Source: Flavobacterium sp. JAD_PAG50586_2 (GTDB taxonomy: Bacteria; Bacteroidota; Bacteroidia; Flavobacteriales; Flavobacteriaceae). From it: 64,000 nt of DNA. Location of the stretch: positions 868,001 to 932,000 of the forward strand of contig CP096136.1 of NCBI GenBank assembly GCA_023213215.1, read 5' to 3'. Position 1 is the stretch's first letter. The number at the start of each line of letters is the position of its first letter. Position numbers and translations under genes: made by a program. A model generated the notes under the pieces. It saw only the letters and a list, made by a program, of their open reading frames with translations, made no database searches and was not told the origin of the DNA. Shown piece by piece: positions 29,620 through 38,244 of this stretch.

Positions 29620-31068
29620 TTATCTTACTCCACGTCCGCCATAAGAATATCCTCTTGTTGCTACCGTGCTCGTTGCAGATGATCTCTCTGAAATTCTTAT
29701 AAATGGAGCCTGGGTAACATAATCACCACCTTTGAAGCCAGCTCCTAAAGCTGTAGCTGGTGAAGGCCAGTTGGTTTGGTTTGCGTCACCAATTGCGGTC
29801 AGGGTTCCATCACCAAGTACTCCTGTAAACAATACTCCTGCTGCATTTCCTGCAGATACTACTCTTTCATAAACATTTCCACCCATTTCCATTGCGCCAT
29901 AATAAGCGGCGCCTGCCGATGACCTTCCTGAAGAAGCAGTAGCAAAAAGTCCCACTCTTAATGGTCCGTAAATAGCATTTCCACTTCCTAAACCGTAAGC
30001 ACATCTACCGTTTACGGCTGCATTCGCAACTTCTCCAGGCTGTAATGGATTTAAGACTGTAGTACTGTAAAATGCATTGATATTAGTATCTCCCCATGGA
30101 AATTCACCTGCTACTCTTGGCATTGTACCACGGCATACTTTTTCGTATTCCAATTCAGTCATTGGACGTAATGCTGCCCAATCTAAATAAGCCGCTACAT
30201 CGGCCCAGCTTAGATTGTTCATTGCAACGCTTTGTCCATCATTGTTATTGTTGATTACACCATTTGTTGCATCACAACCAAATACTGCCGGAATAGCAGC
30301 ATTGTTTCCTGGAGTTTCGATAACGATTCCATTTCTGTAAGCCGCACTACCGAAAGTTACATAAGTACCTGTTGCACTTGTAGGGTCTGTTGTGATACGG
30401 GTTTGTTGTTGTGCAAACGTTAGTGCATTTAAAAACTCAACATATTGCAATTGAGAGATTTCATATTTCATACAGTAAAAAGAATTATATCCCATTGGGT
30501 AAGCAGCAGGAACTGTTGGTCCGCCACCACCGATTGTTGCTGCCGTAATTCCTCCTGATTGTGAAGAGGCATTTACGGTAATACTATTGAAAGTAGAGGC
30601 ACTCACGCCATCACCAATTTCAAAGGCGGCCTGTGGTACGTTTACCATTTCAATTCCGAAAACTTTGTAATTGTAAGTTCCGGCTGGGATTGTCATTTTT
30701 AGTGTGATGGTTGCTGAAGAGATATTTCCGCCACCCAAAGCGCTTCTTCTGAGAAAAACGCCTCTGCCGTCTGCAACCGGATCAGCCTGAAGTGGAGATG
30801 CAGCTGAGTGATCGCCTGCCACTGTACTTAAGCCTGCATGTGCCCATAAACGCGTGTTACAATCCTGGTATTTTACGAATACCCAAACCGCATCCCAGTT
30901 TGCCGGTGCTACGTTTGCATTCCAACTGTTTTCCCAGCTGATGTTAAAAGTAATGTTTGAACCTGAAACTGAGGTTCCTGTAATCTCAACATTATTTGCG
31001 TTACTGTTAACGGCAAATAATAATAGTATTGCTGAAGCAATCTTTAGAAAATAATTTTTTGATTTCAT
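29620..31068 (-). CDS. Secreted FGE/SUMF1-fold protein lacking the catalytic cysteines (482 aa)
   Basis: The signal peptide ends around residue 24 (NSNAN). The N-terminal 170 residues are beta-rich. A formylglycine-generating-enzyme (SUMF1) fold follows from about residue 195: YCMKYEISQLQYVEFLNAL, LSWADVAAYLDWAALRPMTELEYEKVCRG, YGAMEMGGNVYERV and the GYSYGGRGVR end. The C-terminal part contains no cysteine where catalytic FGEs have the active pair (APFIRISERSSA). A structural role, as in the FGE-fold gliding/T9SS proteins GldJ and GldK, is therefore likelier than catalysis. It has its own promoter with a dyad operator and precedes the Ig-repeat gene. Confidence 0.85.
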   Translation of the reverse strand: MKSKNYFLKIASAILLLFAVNSNANNVEITGTSVSGSNITFNISWENSWNANVAPANWDAVWVFVKYQDCNTRLWAHAGLSTVAGDHSAASPLQADPVADGRGVFLRRSALGGGNISSATITLKMTIPAGTYNYKVFGIEMVNVPQAAFEIGDGVSASTFNSITVNASSQSGGITAATIGGGGPTVPAAYPMGYNSFYCMKYEISQLQYVEFLNALTFAQQQTRITTDPTSATGTYVTFGSAAYRNGIVIETPGNNAAIPAVFGCDATNGVINNNNDGQSVAMNNLSWADVAAYLDWAALRPMTELEYEKVCRGTMPRVAGEFPWGDTNINAFYSTTVLNPLQPGEVANAAVNGRCAYGLGSGNAIYGPLRVGLFATASSGRSSAGAAYYGAMEMGGNVYERVVSAGNAAGVLFTGVLGDGTLTAIGDANQTNWPSPATALGAGFKGGDYVTQAPFIRISERSSATSTVATRGYSYGGRGVR

Positions 31069-31095
31069 TGTCTTGATTTTTTAAAAGTTATAAGA

Positions 31096-31143
31096 CAAAT
31101 GTAGATTTCGCTTGTATGCAGGGAAATACGACAGTTGTCGTAT
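31096..31143 (-). promoter_or_regulatory. Promoter of the FGE-fold gene with 18-bp dyad operator
   Basis: The minus-strand -7 element TACATTTG lies at 31096-31103. Exactly 22 nt upstream is the near-perfect dyad ATACGACA-ac-TGTCGTAT (31126-31143), where the usual -33 element would be. The leader to the ATG is 27 nt and contains TATAACTTTTAAA, also found in the 37108 gene's leader at the same place. Confidence 0.75.
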
Positions 31144-31150
31144 ATTGATG

Positions 31151-31221
31151 ATGAACTAAAGTTCATGTACCTGACTGCCACTGGCAGTCCTCCTCTTAAT
31201 ATCAAATGACAGTTGTCGTAT
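31151..31221. promoter_or_regulatory. Palindrome cluster and second operator-like site
   Basis: Three further dyads follow the operator: ATGAAC-taaa-GTTCAT (31151-31166), GACTGCCA-c-TGGCAGTC (31173-31189), and AAATGACAGTTGTCGTAT (31204-31221), which keeps the right half of the operator and repeats GACAGTTGTCGTATATTGA from 31130. The second operator-like site is 78 bp upstream of the first. Confidence 0.6.
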
Positions 31222-31260
31222 ATTGAAGTTGTAAAGTTTCAAAATCAAAACGTTCTCGCT

Positions 31261-31390
31261 AGCCCCGATAGTAGAGGAAATCCTGTTATTGCGAAATAAC
31301 AGTGCTTGATTAGACTGTTTCGTTCTTCGCAATGACAGATTGGAACGGATAGCGGGAGGATTGTTGAAAGGAAGATAAGGTGCTGCTCCT
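31261..31390. repeat. Intergenic repeat family, copy 3
   Basis: It starts AGCCCCGATAGTAGAGGAAA and ends GATAGCGGGAGGATTG...GCTGCTCCT. The central section has an inverted GCGAAATAACAG region. Block order is as in the copies at 23668 and 43187, with a longer centre. Confidence 0.7.
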
Positions 31391-31424
31391 GATGAGATTG
31401 CTTCGCCCGTTCGAGCTAAAAGAT

Positions 31425-32072
31425 TTAAATCAGGTTATTATTCCGGGCTTTTTGGACAGCTTCCAGTTTATTGTGTACCTGGAGTTTATTGTAGATATTT
31501 TCGATATGCTTTCGGACAGTTGCCGGAGAAAGAAAGAGGTTATCGGCAATGATGTTATAGTTTAACCCTTTGCTGAGTTGTTCTAAAACCTCGACTTCAC
31601 GAACCGTCAGCTTGATGTCTTCATCGGTTTTTTGTTCGAAATTTACAGGATTTCTCAGAAGCTTTAACGTCTTCAATGCAATGGACGGATTCATGGCAGC
31701 ACCTCCGTTTAGGGTTTCAATGATTCCGTTATAAAGGTCATTGGGATTGACTTCCTTTAACAGGTAACCGTCGGCTCCGGCTTTTATGGCATTGAAGATA
31801 TTTTCGTCATTATCAAAAACTGTCAGCATGATGATTTTGATTTGAGGGTATTTGGATTTGATGATTTTGGTTGCTTCGATTCCGTTGCATTCGGGCATTT
31901 CTATATCCATCAGGATCAAATCGATGCTTTTGTTTTTTTCCAGTTTCTGTTGCAGGTCGTTGCCGTGGATAGCGGTAAATTTCAATACCAAATCATCAAA
32001 AAAGGACAACTTTTCGGCCACAGCCTTTTGTAAAAAAACGTTATCGTCAACGATGGCTATCCTAACTGACAT
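31425..32072 (-). CDS. Two-component response regulator, NarL/FixJ (LuxR) family
   Basis: It has 215 residues. The receiver domain (1-120) has the acidic pocket in IAIVDD and the phosphoacceptor Asp56 in LILMDIEMP. The LuxR-type HTH is at about 150-212 (LTVREVEVLEQLSKGLNYN and LSPATVRKHIENIYNKL). I start at 32072 (MSVRIAIVDD). A TTG-initiated upstream extension has no receiver homology and overlaps the -7 element. It is the natural partner of the two kinases encoded upstream. The gene has a long leader with a terminator-like hairpin and an operator-like dyad, so autoregulation is likely. Confidence 0.93.
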   Translation of the reverse strand: MSVRIAIVDDNVFLQKAVAEKLSFFDDLVLKFTAIHGNDLQQKLEKNKSIDLILMDIEMPECNGIEATKIIKSKYPQIKIIMLTVFDNDENIFNAIKAGADGYLLKEVNPNDLYNGIIETLNGGAAMNPSIALKTLKLLRNPVNFEQKTDEDIKLTVREVEVLEQLSKGLNYNIIADNLFLSPATVRKHIENIYNKLQVHNKLEAVQKARNNNLI

Positions 32073-32140
32073 ATTACTGTGTTTATTTAAGGTAAAAACT
32101 ATTTTATTTACTTCTGTGAAGTTATGCAATACAATCTTAT

Positions 32141-32199
32141 AAAAAAGTCCTTTCCAAACTGCGTTGATTTTGCTTGACGAAATCCAGCCTGAAAAGGAC
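32141..32199 (-). terminator. Intrinsic terminator or attenuator in the response-regulator leader
   Basis: On the minus strand GTCCTTTTCAGGCTG pairs with CAGTTTGGAAAGGAC over 15 bp (three G-U pairs). An inner GATTT/AAATC stem lies in the loop, and TTTTTTAT follows at once. It lies 117 nt after the kinase stop and 68 nt before the regulator ATG, downstream of the regulator's operator promoter. It may end kinase transcripts, attenuate regulator transcripts, or both. Confidence 0.75.
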
Positions 32200-32252
32200 A
32201 ACAATAAAAACAACTCAGTTGCCTTATTTTTAATCAATGCCACTTGATGGTA

Positions 32253-32299
32253 CAAATGTGGCGAGATTAGACTTCAAAAAAATACGACAGATGCCGTAT
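32253..32299 (-). promoter_or_regulatory. Operator-like dyad and -7 element upstream of the response regulator
   Basis: The minus-strand -7-like element CACATTTG at 32253-32260 lies 21 nt from the dyad ATACGGCA-tc-TGTCGTAT (32282-32299, one mismatch). The spacer contains part of an A7 run; one base lost there would restore the 22-nt spacing of the other three sites. A TAGTTTTT sequence nearer the gene is an alternative promoter. Confidence 0.6.
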
Positions 32300-32314
32300 T
32301 TATGATGGTGATTG

Positions 32315-34257
32315 TTAAGTCATCTTATCAGGAAACCTTATGGTTATTGTTGTTCCTTCATTGGGTTGGGTTTTGAGGGCTAAGGTTCCGTTACAGTCTG
32401 CAATGCGTTTTTTCATGTTATTGATTCCGTTGCCCAATTCTACTTCGGTGGAATCAAATCCTTTTCCGTCATCTTTGATAACCATAACAATATCATTCTT
32501 CTGGTGTTTGATATCAATGGTAATATTTTTGGCATCAGCATATTTGATACTATTATTCAAAGCTTCCTGGATTGTCCTATAAATATTCATTCCCTCAACG
32601 GAAGTAAATTTGGATTGCTTCAGCGAATTCTCTATAGTAAAGTCAAATTCAATATCCTGCTTGGCTTCTTTGGCTTTTTCTACAAAATTGTGAATGCGTG
32701 ACTGCAGATCCTCGAAGGTAATCTCGCTGTTATTCATAGCCCAGATAGTATCCCGAAGTTCGATTATTGTGGATTTTGCAAAATTTGAAATGCTGGAAAG
32801 TTTATTGTCCAGTTTTGAATTTTCGATTTGAAAGGCGTATTTAATATTGTCTACCGAGGAAATGATAAACGTTAGCTGGGAACCGATATTATCGTGCAAA
32901 TCTCTCGAAATCTGCAAACGCTGATCCTGCAGTTTATTTTGTATCTCTATTTTGGCAATAGCCGATTTAAGCTGGAATTCCTGTGCCTGCTGCTTGTTTT
33001 TGAGTTTCTGCTGACGATACACCAAAAATCCGATTAAGGCTAAAAAAATAGCGATCGAGGAAACCAAAATCAGCTTATTGCGGGTATTCTTAATTTCGAT
33101 TGCCCTTTGCAAAAGTTGTTTCTCCTTTTTCTCGGTTTGGTATTTGGCTTCGAGTTCATTGGTTTGCTTTGCTACTGCGGCTTCAATAATCTGATCCTGC
33201 AAAATAGCCAGTTCGTTGGTATACAAATAAACGCTGTCAGGCTGATGGAGATAACCACAGGTGGGCACCAGGAACTGATAGGTTTTCATCAGCATTAATT
33301 TATCTTTCTTGTTTTTGATGTAGGAACGTTCCATCGTCAAAAGCAATTCCTTGGCTTCATCGAACCGACGGTTCATAATATGATCTTTGGCATAGCCCAA
33401 CAGCAAAGTGGAATTATTGATATTGGAATTTATCGAATCCATCATTTGCTTCGACTTGTTAAACATGGCTACTGCCTCCTTGGATTTTCCCTGGTCACTT
33501 TTAATGGCACCTAAATTGTTCAAAGCCTTAGTCAACGAAACATTGTTCCCTGCTTTCTTTGAAAAAACAATGCCTTTTTCATAATACTTAACAGCACTTA
33601 AGGTATCTTTCATCAGTTGGTAAACGTTGCCCAGCGAAACATAAGTCATACACAATTCGCTTTCCTGATTGTTGGCTTCCTGGTACGATTTTGCCTGCTT
33701 TAGATAGCTCAAGGCTTTAGGATAGTTTTTCATATTGGTAAAAAGTATCCCGATATTGGCTTTGGTGCTCGCAACCAAATCTGGCTTGTTTATTTTCTCA
33801 AAATAATCAACAGAACTCAAGTATGCTTTCAGGGCTTTCGGATTTTCTCCAAGCTTGTAATAGATATTTCCGAGATTGGCATTTAGTTTGGCTATTCCGG
33901 TAACGTCTTTTTTGGCTTTCCTGATTTCCATAGAGCTCAGGTAACTTTTTTGGACGCATTCAAATCGCCTTTTCTAAAATACACCGCACCCAAATCACTA
34001 TAAACCTGCGCGATCAAAGTAGAATCTCCCAATCGTGTAGATTCCGCAATTGCTTTTTTCCCATATTTCAAGGCAGAATCTGTGGAAACATTGGCATAGA
34101 ACCAAGTTAAATCAGAATAAATGGCAGCTGTTCTTTTATCGTTCGGATTGGTTTCCAATTCCGATTTTAATTTATCTATCTGTACCTGTGCATTTTGAGC
34201 GTGTGCTACATTAAAGCCGAATATGCAAAACAACAGTATATTAACAAATGTCTTCAT
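32315..34257 (-). CDS. TPR-containing sensor histidine kinase 1, frameshifted (647 aa when repaired)
   Basis: A signal peptide (ends AHAQ, residue 21) is followed by periplasmic TPR repeats to about residue 360 (LNANLGNIYYKLGENPKALKAY and similar). A coiled coil and transmembrane segment lie near 395-414 (ILVSSIAIFLALIGFLVY). The cytoplasmic HisKA_3 domain has the phosphoacceptor His in ISRDLHDNIGSQL (about 455), and the HATPase domain has EALNNSIKYA and DDGKGFD. Restoring one base in the T6 run at 33946-33951 (plus strand) joins SKK to SYLSSMEIRK. Its start codon follows the stop of kinase 2 directly. Its kinase half is almost identical to kinase 2. Confidence 0.92.
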
Positions 34258-36133
34258 CTATTTTGGTATTGTGATACTAATTTTTGTTCCTGCATCTTTA
34301 TCTGAATCAATGGAGAACTTACCCTTAATTTCGGCTATTCTTTTTTCATGTTCGCAATGCCATTACCCAATTCGACTTTGTTGCTGTCAAATCCTTTTCC
34401 GTCATCCGATATAATAATTGCAATATTATTTTTCCGCTGCTCAATGTTAATTTCCACCCTTGTGGCTTCGGCATATTTCATGCTGTTATTAACCGCTTCC
34501 TGAATAGTCCTGTAGATGTTCATGCCTTCAATTGACGTGAATTTTGAATCCATTAAGTTTTTCTCAATGGTAAAACCAAATTCGATATTATGCTTGGCTT
34601 CTTTGGCTTTTTCGACAAAGTTGTGGATTCTGGTCTGCAGGTCCTCAAAAGTAATTTCACTGTTATTCATAGCCCAAATCGTGTCGCGAAGTTCAATAAT
34701 AGTCGATCGGGCAAAATTACTGATACTCGAAAGTTTCGTGTCTAATTTTGAATTCTGGATTTCAAAAGCATACTTGATATTATCAACAGACGAAATGATA
34801 AAAGTTAGTTGCGCACCAATATTATCATGCAAATCTCTCGAAATCTGTAGGCGCTGTTCCTGCAATTTACTTTGGGTTTCAATTTTAGCGATAGCCGATT
34901 TTAGTTCAAATTCCTGTTCCTGCTGCCTGTTTTTGAGTTTCTGTTGGCGGTAAACCAAAAAAGTGATAATTAAAAGCGCCGCAATAATAATGGCTAAAAT
35001 GACGGTTTGGGTGTTTTTCTTTTTGATTTCGAGTTCTTTGTTTAAAATCTCTTTTTCCTTTTGGGCTGTTTGGTATTTAGCCTCTATTTCCAAAAACGAT
35101 TTATCCCTGTTTTTATTAAAAACCGAATCTCGCAATTTGATATATTGTTCTTGGGATTCCACAGTTTTCTGGAGGTTTTTGCGAAGTTTGTTGTACTCGT
35201 ATTCAGCACGGTAATAATCCCGCAATTTTTCCACCGATTTGCTTTTTTGTGAATATTCTTTCGCTCTTGTCAAAATCTGCCCTGCCTTGTCCAACTGATT
35301 AGTCTTGGTTGCTATAACTGCCAGGTTGGTATAGTTGGTTGCCTTGCTATAGAAGTCGATATCATATCGCGGATTGGTTTGCCTTTCATTGATTTCTTCA
35401 ATAGCTACGGCAGTCTTGATCCATTTTTCAGCTTCCTTGTATTTCTTTTGCTTTAGCAACGTATTACCAATATTATTGTATGTCTGCGAAATCCCTAAGG
35501 TATCCTTTCCTTTAACATAATTAAAAACCTGTTTGTGATAATACAAAGCCTGGTTGGGTTTGCCCCAATCATCATAATTGATAGCGATTGCATTAAGCGC
35601 AGACGGGATGTAAGCCTGGCTGTCTTTAGACAATTTCTTTGCTAAGGCTAACGCTTTCTTACCATAATAAACCCCTTTCGGGAAGTTTTCAAAATCATGG
35701 TAAATGAGAGATAAGTTATCGGTAAAATTAAAACGTCCAATTTCATAATTATTTTTTCTGCATTATCCAGGCCTTTGAGCGAAGCCGTAATAGACTTATC
35801 GTATTGACCCATTTTCCTATAATCCTGCGAAAGATTGTAGTAAAGCGTATTGAGTGTTTTGGCATCTTTCAACTTTTCAAATACAGAAATAGACTTTTGG
35901 GTGTAATAAACTGCGCTATCGATGGTGTTGTAATCTCCGTGGCGTGCTCCTTTACAGAAATAAAACTGTGCCTGATCTCTTTCGTTTTTGATGGCCTTTT
36001 TGGCTAGCTTAAAATAATATCCTGAAGAGTCTTTTGAAGTAAAGGCTTTCCCTAGTAATTTGTCAATATCCTGTGAAAATCCAAACTGGAAGCATACGGC
36101 GGAAAGTAAAAAGGATATAATTAACTTTTGCAT
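34258..36133 (-). CDS. TPR-containing sensor histidine kinase 2, two frameshifts (625 aa when repaired)
   Basis: The architecture is the same as kinase 1: signal peptide (ends FGFSQ), TPR sensor, transmembrane segment near 377-395 (VILAIIIAALLIITFLVY), HisKA_3 with ISRDLHDNIGAQL (His about 436), and HATPase with DDGKGFD. Missing bases in T6 runs at 35752-35757 and 34341-34346 split it. Repair gives AEKNNYEIGRFNFTDNLSL and NMKKRIAEIKGKFSID, ending at 34258. The stop TAG directly abuts the ATG of kinase 1. The catalytic halves are close paralogues and the sensor halves have diverged, so the two may read different signals and share one regulator. Confidence 0.92.
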
Positions 36134-36158
36134 CTGAAAGGTCTATAGGATAAATATA

Positions 36159-36434
36159 TTATTTTCTTGGATATAATTCCTCAACCAATTTAAAATTTAC
36201 ATCATAGATATCTTTGGAAAGCGTTGCATTAATGTGATTTAACCTTTCCTTGAGTTCGTCTGACAACTTTATTTGATTACTCTGGGTTTTCTGCTCTTCA
36301 CTCATCTGCACGATAAAATCTTCCAGCACCTTTATCCTGGACTGGAATTTTTGACGGTCGGATTGAATTTTATTAATCAGATATACAATAAGTGATAAAA
36401 ACAAAATGGCGATCAGGACTAAAGTATGGGTCAT
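36159..36434 (-). CDS. Small membrane-anchored coiled-coil protein heading the kinase operon (91 aa)
   Basis: An N-terminal transmembrane segment (LVLIAILFLSLIVYLI) is followed by a charged helical region (DRQKFQSRIKVLEDFIVQM) and a C-terminal tail. It lies 25 nt upstream of kinase 2 and is preceded by an operator promoter, so it is the first gene of the kinase operon. No family is recognised. A role as an accessory or modulator of the kinases is inferred only from position. Confidence 0.75.
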   Translation of the reverse strand: MTHTLVLIAILFLSLIVYLINKIQSDRQKFQSRIKVLEDFIVQMSEEQKTQSNQIKLSDELKERLNHINATLSKDIYDVNFKLVEELYPRK

Positions 36435-36476
36435 AGTAAATAATTCAATTTATTGGTAATCTTATTGAGCAAGGCT

Positions 36477-36524
36477 CAAATTTAACTAATGGCATAAGGC
36501 AATGAAATACGTAGAACAGCGTAT
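36477..36524 (-). promoter_or_regulatory. Promoter of the kinase operon with dyad operator
   Basis: A perfect minus-strand -7 element TAAATTTG (36477-36484) is preceded after exactly 22 nt by ATACGCTG-tt-CTACGTAT (36507-36524), a weaker dyad keeping the outer ATACG/CGTAT arms. Confidence 0.7.
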
Positions 36525-36531
36525 TTACAGC

Positions 36532-36563
36532 AAAAAAAGAGACCTACAACAGATCTCTTTTTT
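36532..36563 (-). terminator. Terminator for the 36599 lipoprotein gene
   Basis: AAAAAAAGAGA-cctacaacaga-TCTCTTTTTT forms a stem with A and U tracts, about 36 nt past the lipoprotein stop and just upstream of the kinase operon promoter. Confidence 0.8.
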
Positions 36564-36598
36564 AGTTGGATATAAGTAATACTTCTTTTTAATGAATA

Positions 36599-37108
36599 TT
36601 AATTACCTTGAAAATTTACGTTGAAGGAACCATTCGTAACTGCTTTCGTGTCTGTGCCTTCCTGATTTTTTCCGGTGAAGTTGAATGTCCCTTTTACAGC
36701 CGTTGCGGTAATTTCACTAATCGTTATTGTACCTACCGATCCTGAGTTCTCATAAGGCGCTGCCCATGTCGTTGAATCAAATGTACCAAGGTTTACTTCT
36801 GTATAACTACCAACAACAGAAATAGCGTTATCGTCACTGATGGTATAAGTTCCTGCTTCCGTTGCTCCGGCTATCACTAGTTGTATAGCTTTTCCTGTAG
36901 CATCACTTCCCTGGATAACTAGCATTCCACCTTGCATTGAAGCATAGGACGCCTGTGTCAGTGAGGTAAAATTGGTGCTTCCTGCTTTGGCTTTGATCGT
37001 TCCAGCTGCTGCTGAACCTCCACCACCACTGCTATCACTGCTGCAGGATGATAAAATTGTTGTTACTGCTAATACTAAAGCAAGGCTAATGTGTTTAATT
37101 GTTTTCAT
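36599..37108 (-). CDS. Small lipoprotein with operator-type promoter (169 aa)
   Basis: The lipoprotein signal ends ILSSC (Cys22), followed by a Ser/Gly linker (DSSGGGGSAAAG) and a beta-rich domain (GTIKAKAGSTNFTSLT, TISEITATAVKGTFNFTGKN). The domain resembles DUF6252-type lipoproteins of Bacteroidota, with no known biochemical role. The promoter carries the same dyad, spacing and leader length as the FGE-fold gene, so it is probably controlled by the neighbouring response regulator. It may be a surface or periplasmic target of the system. Confidence 0.85.
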   Translation of the reverse strand: MKTIKHISLALVLAVTTILSSCSSDSSGGGGSAAAGTIKAKAGSTNFTSLTQASYASMQGGMLVIQGSDATGKAIQLVIAGATEAGTYTISDDNAISVVGSYTEVNLGTFDSTTWAAPYENSGSVGTITISEITATAVKGTFNFTGKNQEGTDTKAVTNGSFNVNFQGN

Positions 37109-37135
37109 GGTTTTTATTGTTTAAAAGTTATACTG

Positions 37136-37183
37136 CAAATTTGCCATGAAAAACCAATGCAGGCAATACGGCATTTGCCGTAA
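37136..37183 (-). promoter_or_regulatory. Promoter of the 37108 lipoprotein gene with dyad operator
   Basis: CAAATTTG (-7, 37136-37143), a 22-nt spacer, then TTACGGCA-aa-TGCCGTAT (37166-37183 on the minus strand). The leader is 27 nt with TATAACTTTTAAA, matching the FGE-fold gene promoter in both length and sequence. Confidence 0.75.
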
Positions 37184-37207
37184 TTGTAACCTGAACCTTG
37201 AAAAGAA

Positions 37208-38140
37208 TTAGAAAGTAAAGTGGGGAAACTGTTGCTGCAGTTTCTCTATTTTGCCTTTGAGATTTAGCAGAAACTTTTGATGTGCATCAGAATCAGCATT
37301 GAATGGACGGTGCGCCATCGCCTTTTGAATACTGCCAACTTCTTGTATAACGGAATGATGTGCTTCAGAAATATGGCTTTCAGAAAATCGTTCCCAGATA
37401 TAATCTATTGCCGTCTGGCTGGGATGCAGCATATCTTCGGCATAAAAACGATAATCCCGAAGTTCATCCATCACAATCTCATAACTTGGAAAATAAGGCT
37501 GGGAAAGGCTGTGAACAGCGGTAATCAAGTGTGCTTTGCTAAGTTGATTTTCAACAATACCATCTTTGATATGCCTTACCGGGGAAATAGTGAATAGTAA
37601 ACAACAGTGTGGGTTTATCTTCCGAATCAAATCAATTGTTTCCTTGATGGATTTTTGAATGGTTTCAACCGGTAAAATCTCTTTGTCGAATTGATTTTGC
37701 GTCACTTTATGGCAATTGGCCACAATGTTTCCCGAAGTTTTATTTCGGTAAACCCAAGATGTGCCGTAAGTAATGATAATATGTGTTGATTTGGTTATTT
37801 GATTATGTGTTGATTCGAGAAGTCCGTTAAGGGAAGTCAACAATTCCACTTTATCCGGATTTGACAATTCCGAATGAACGTCAAAGCAATGCCATAAATC
37901 ATTATGAAAGAAGATATCGTCTTCAGTAAACTTTTGATTCCGGACAATTCTTAAAAGCAATTTCTCAATAGAAACCGGATTGAAGATTATACCAAAGGGG
38001 TTTACGAAATTCTGAAATTTAAAAAAACTGAACTTCTCTCCCATATTTTCCGCAAAACACGAACCCAAAGAAACTATCCTTGAATCATAACTTATTGGGG
38101 TTTTCGATTTTTCGATCGGGATTTTAGTGGTAAAGTTCAT
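37208..38140 (-). CDS. GSCFA domain-containing protein
   Basis: It has 310 residues from ATG 38140. The diagnostic motif SLGSCFAENMGEKF is at about residues 25-38. Later conserved segments are THIIITYGTSWVYRN, TISPVRHIKDG and FYAEDMLHPSQTAIDYIWERF; the final Asp-x-x-His resembles SGNH hydrolases. The family is widespread in Bacteroidota but its substrate is unknown. The start at 38140 is favoured because TATTTTTG (-7) ends only 4 nt before it, which suggests a near-leaderless message. Confidence 0.9.
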   Translation of the reverse strand: MNFTTKIPIEKSKTPISYDSRIVSLGSCFAENMGEKFSFFKFQNFVNPFGIIFNPVSIEKLLLRIVRNQKFTEDDIFFHNDLWHCFDVHSELSNPDKVELLTSLNGLLESTHNQITKSTHIIITYGTSWVYRNKTSGNIVANCHKVTQNQFDKEILPVETIQKSIKETIDLIRKINPHCCLLFTISPVRHIKDGIVENQLSKAHLITAVHSLSQPYFPSYEIVMDELRDYRFYAEDMLHPSQTAIDYIWERFSESHISEAHHSVIQEVGSIQKAMAHRPFNADSDAHQKFLLNLKGKIEKLQQQFPHFTF

Positions 38141-38144
38141 TTTC

Positions 38145-38152
38145 CAAAAATA
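38145..38152 (-). promoter_or_regulatory. -7 element TATTTTTG abutting the 38140 start codon
   Basis: On the minus strand TATTTTTG-GAAA-ATG, the same arrangement and the same 4-nt spacer sequence as at 13025-13037. Confidence 0.5.
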
Positions 38153-38244
38153 CAAAACTCTATCGAGTTATAAACTAATACAATCCAAACATAGGCTAAG
38201 TGGCTATTTATTTTCTACTTTTGGCATTCAAATTTTTATACTTC

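Noticed and set aside
32073..32255. 61-residue N-terminal extension of the response regulator from a TTG codon
   Set aside because: It overlaps the -7 element and the terminator-like hairpin and has no receiver-domain homology; MSVRIAIVDD is the standard start.
34335..36133. Reading the split kinase as two separate proteins (an independent TPR protein and a kinase)
   Set aside because: One restored base in a T6 run joins them seamlessly, and the sum matches the architecture of the neighbouring kinase.
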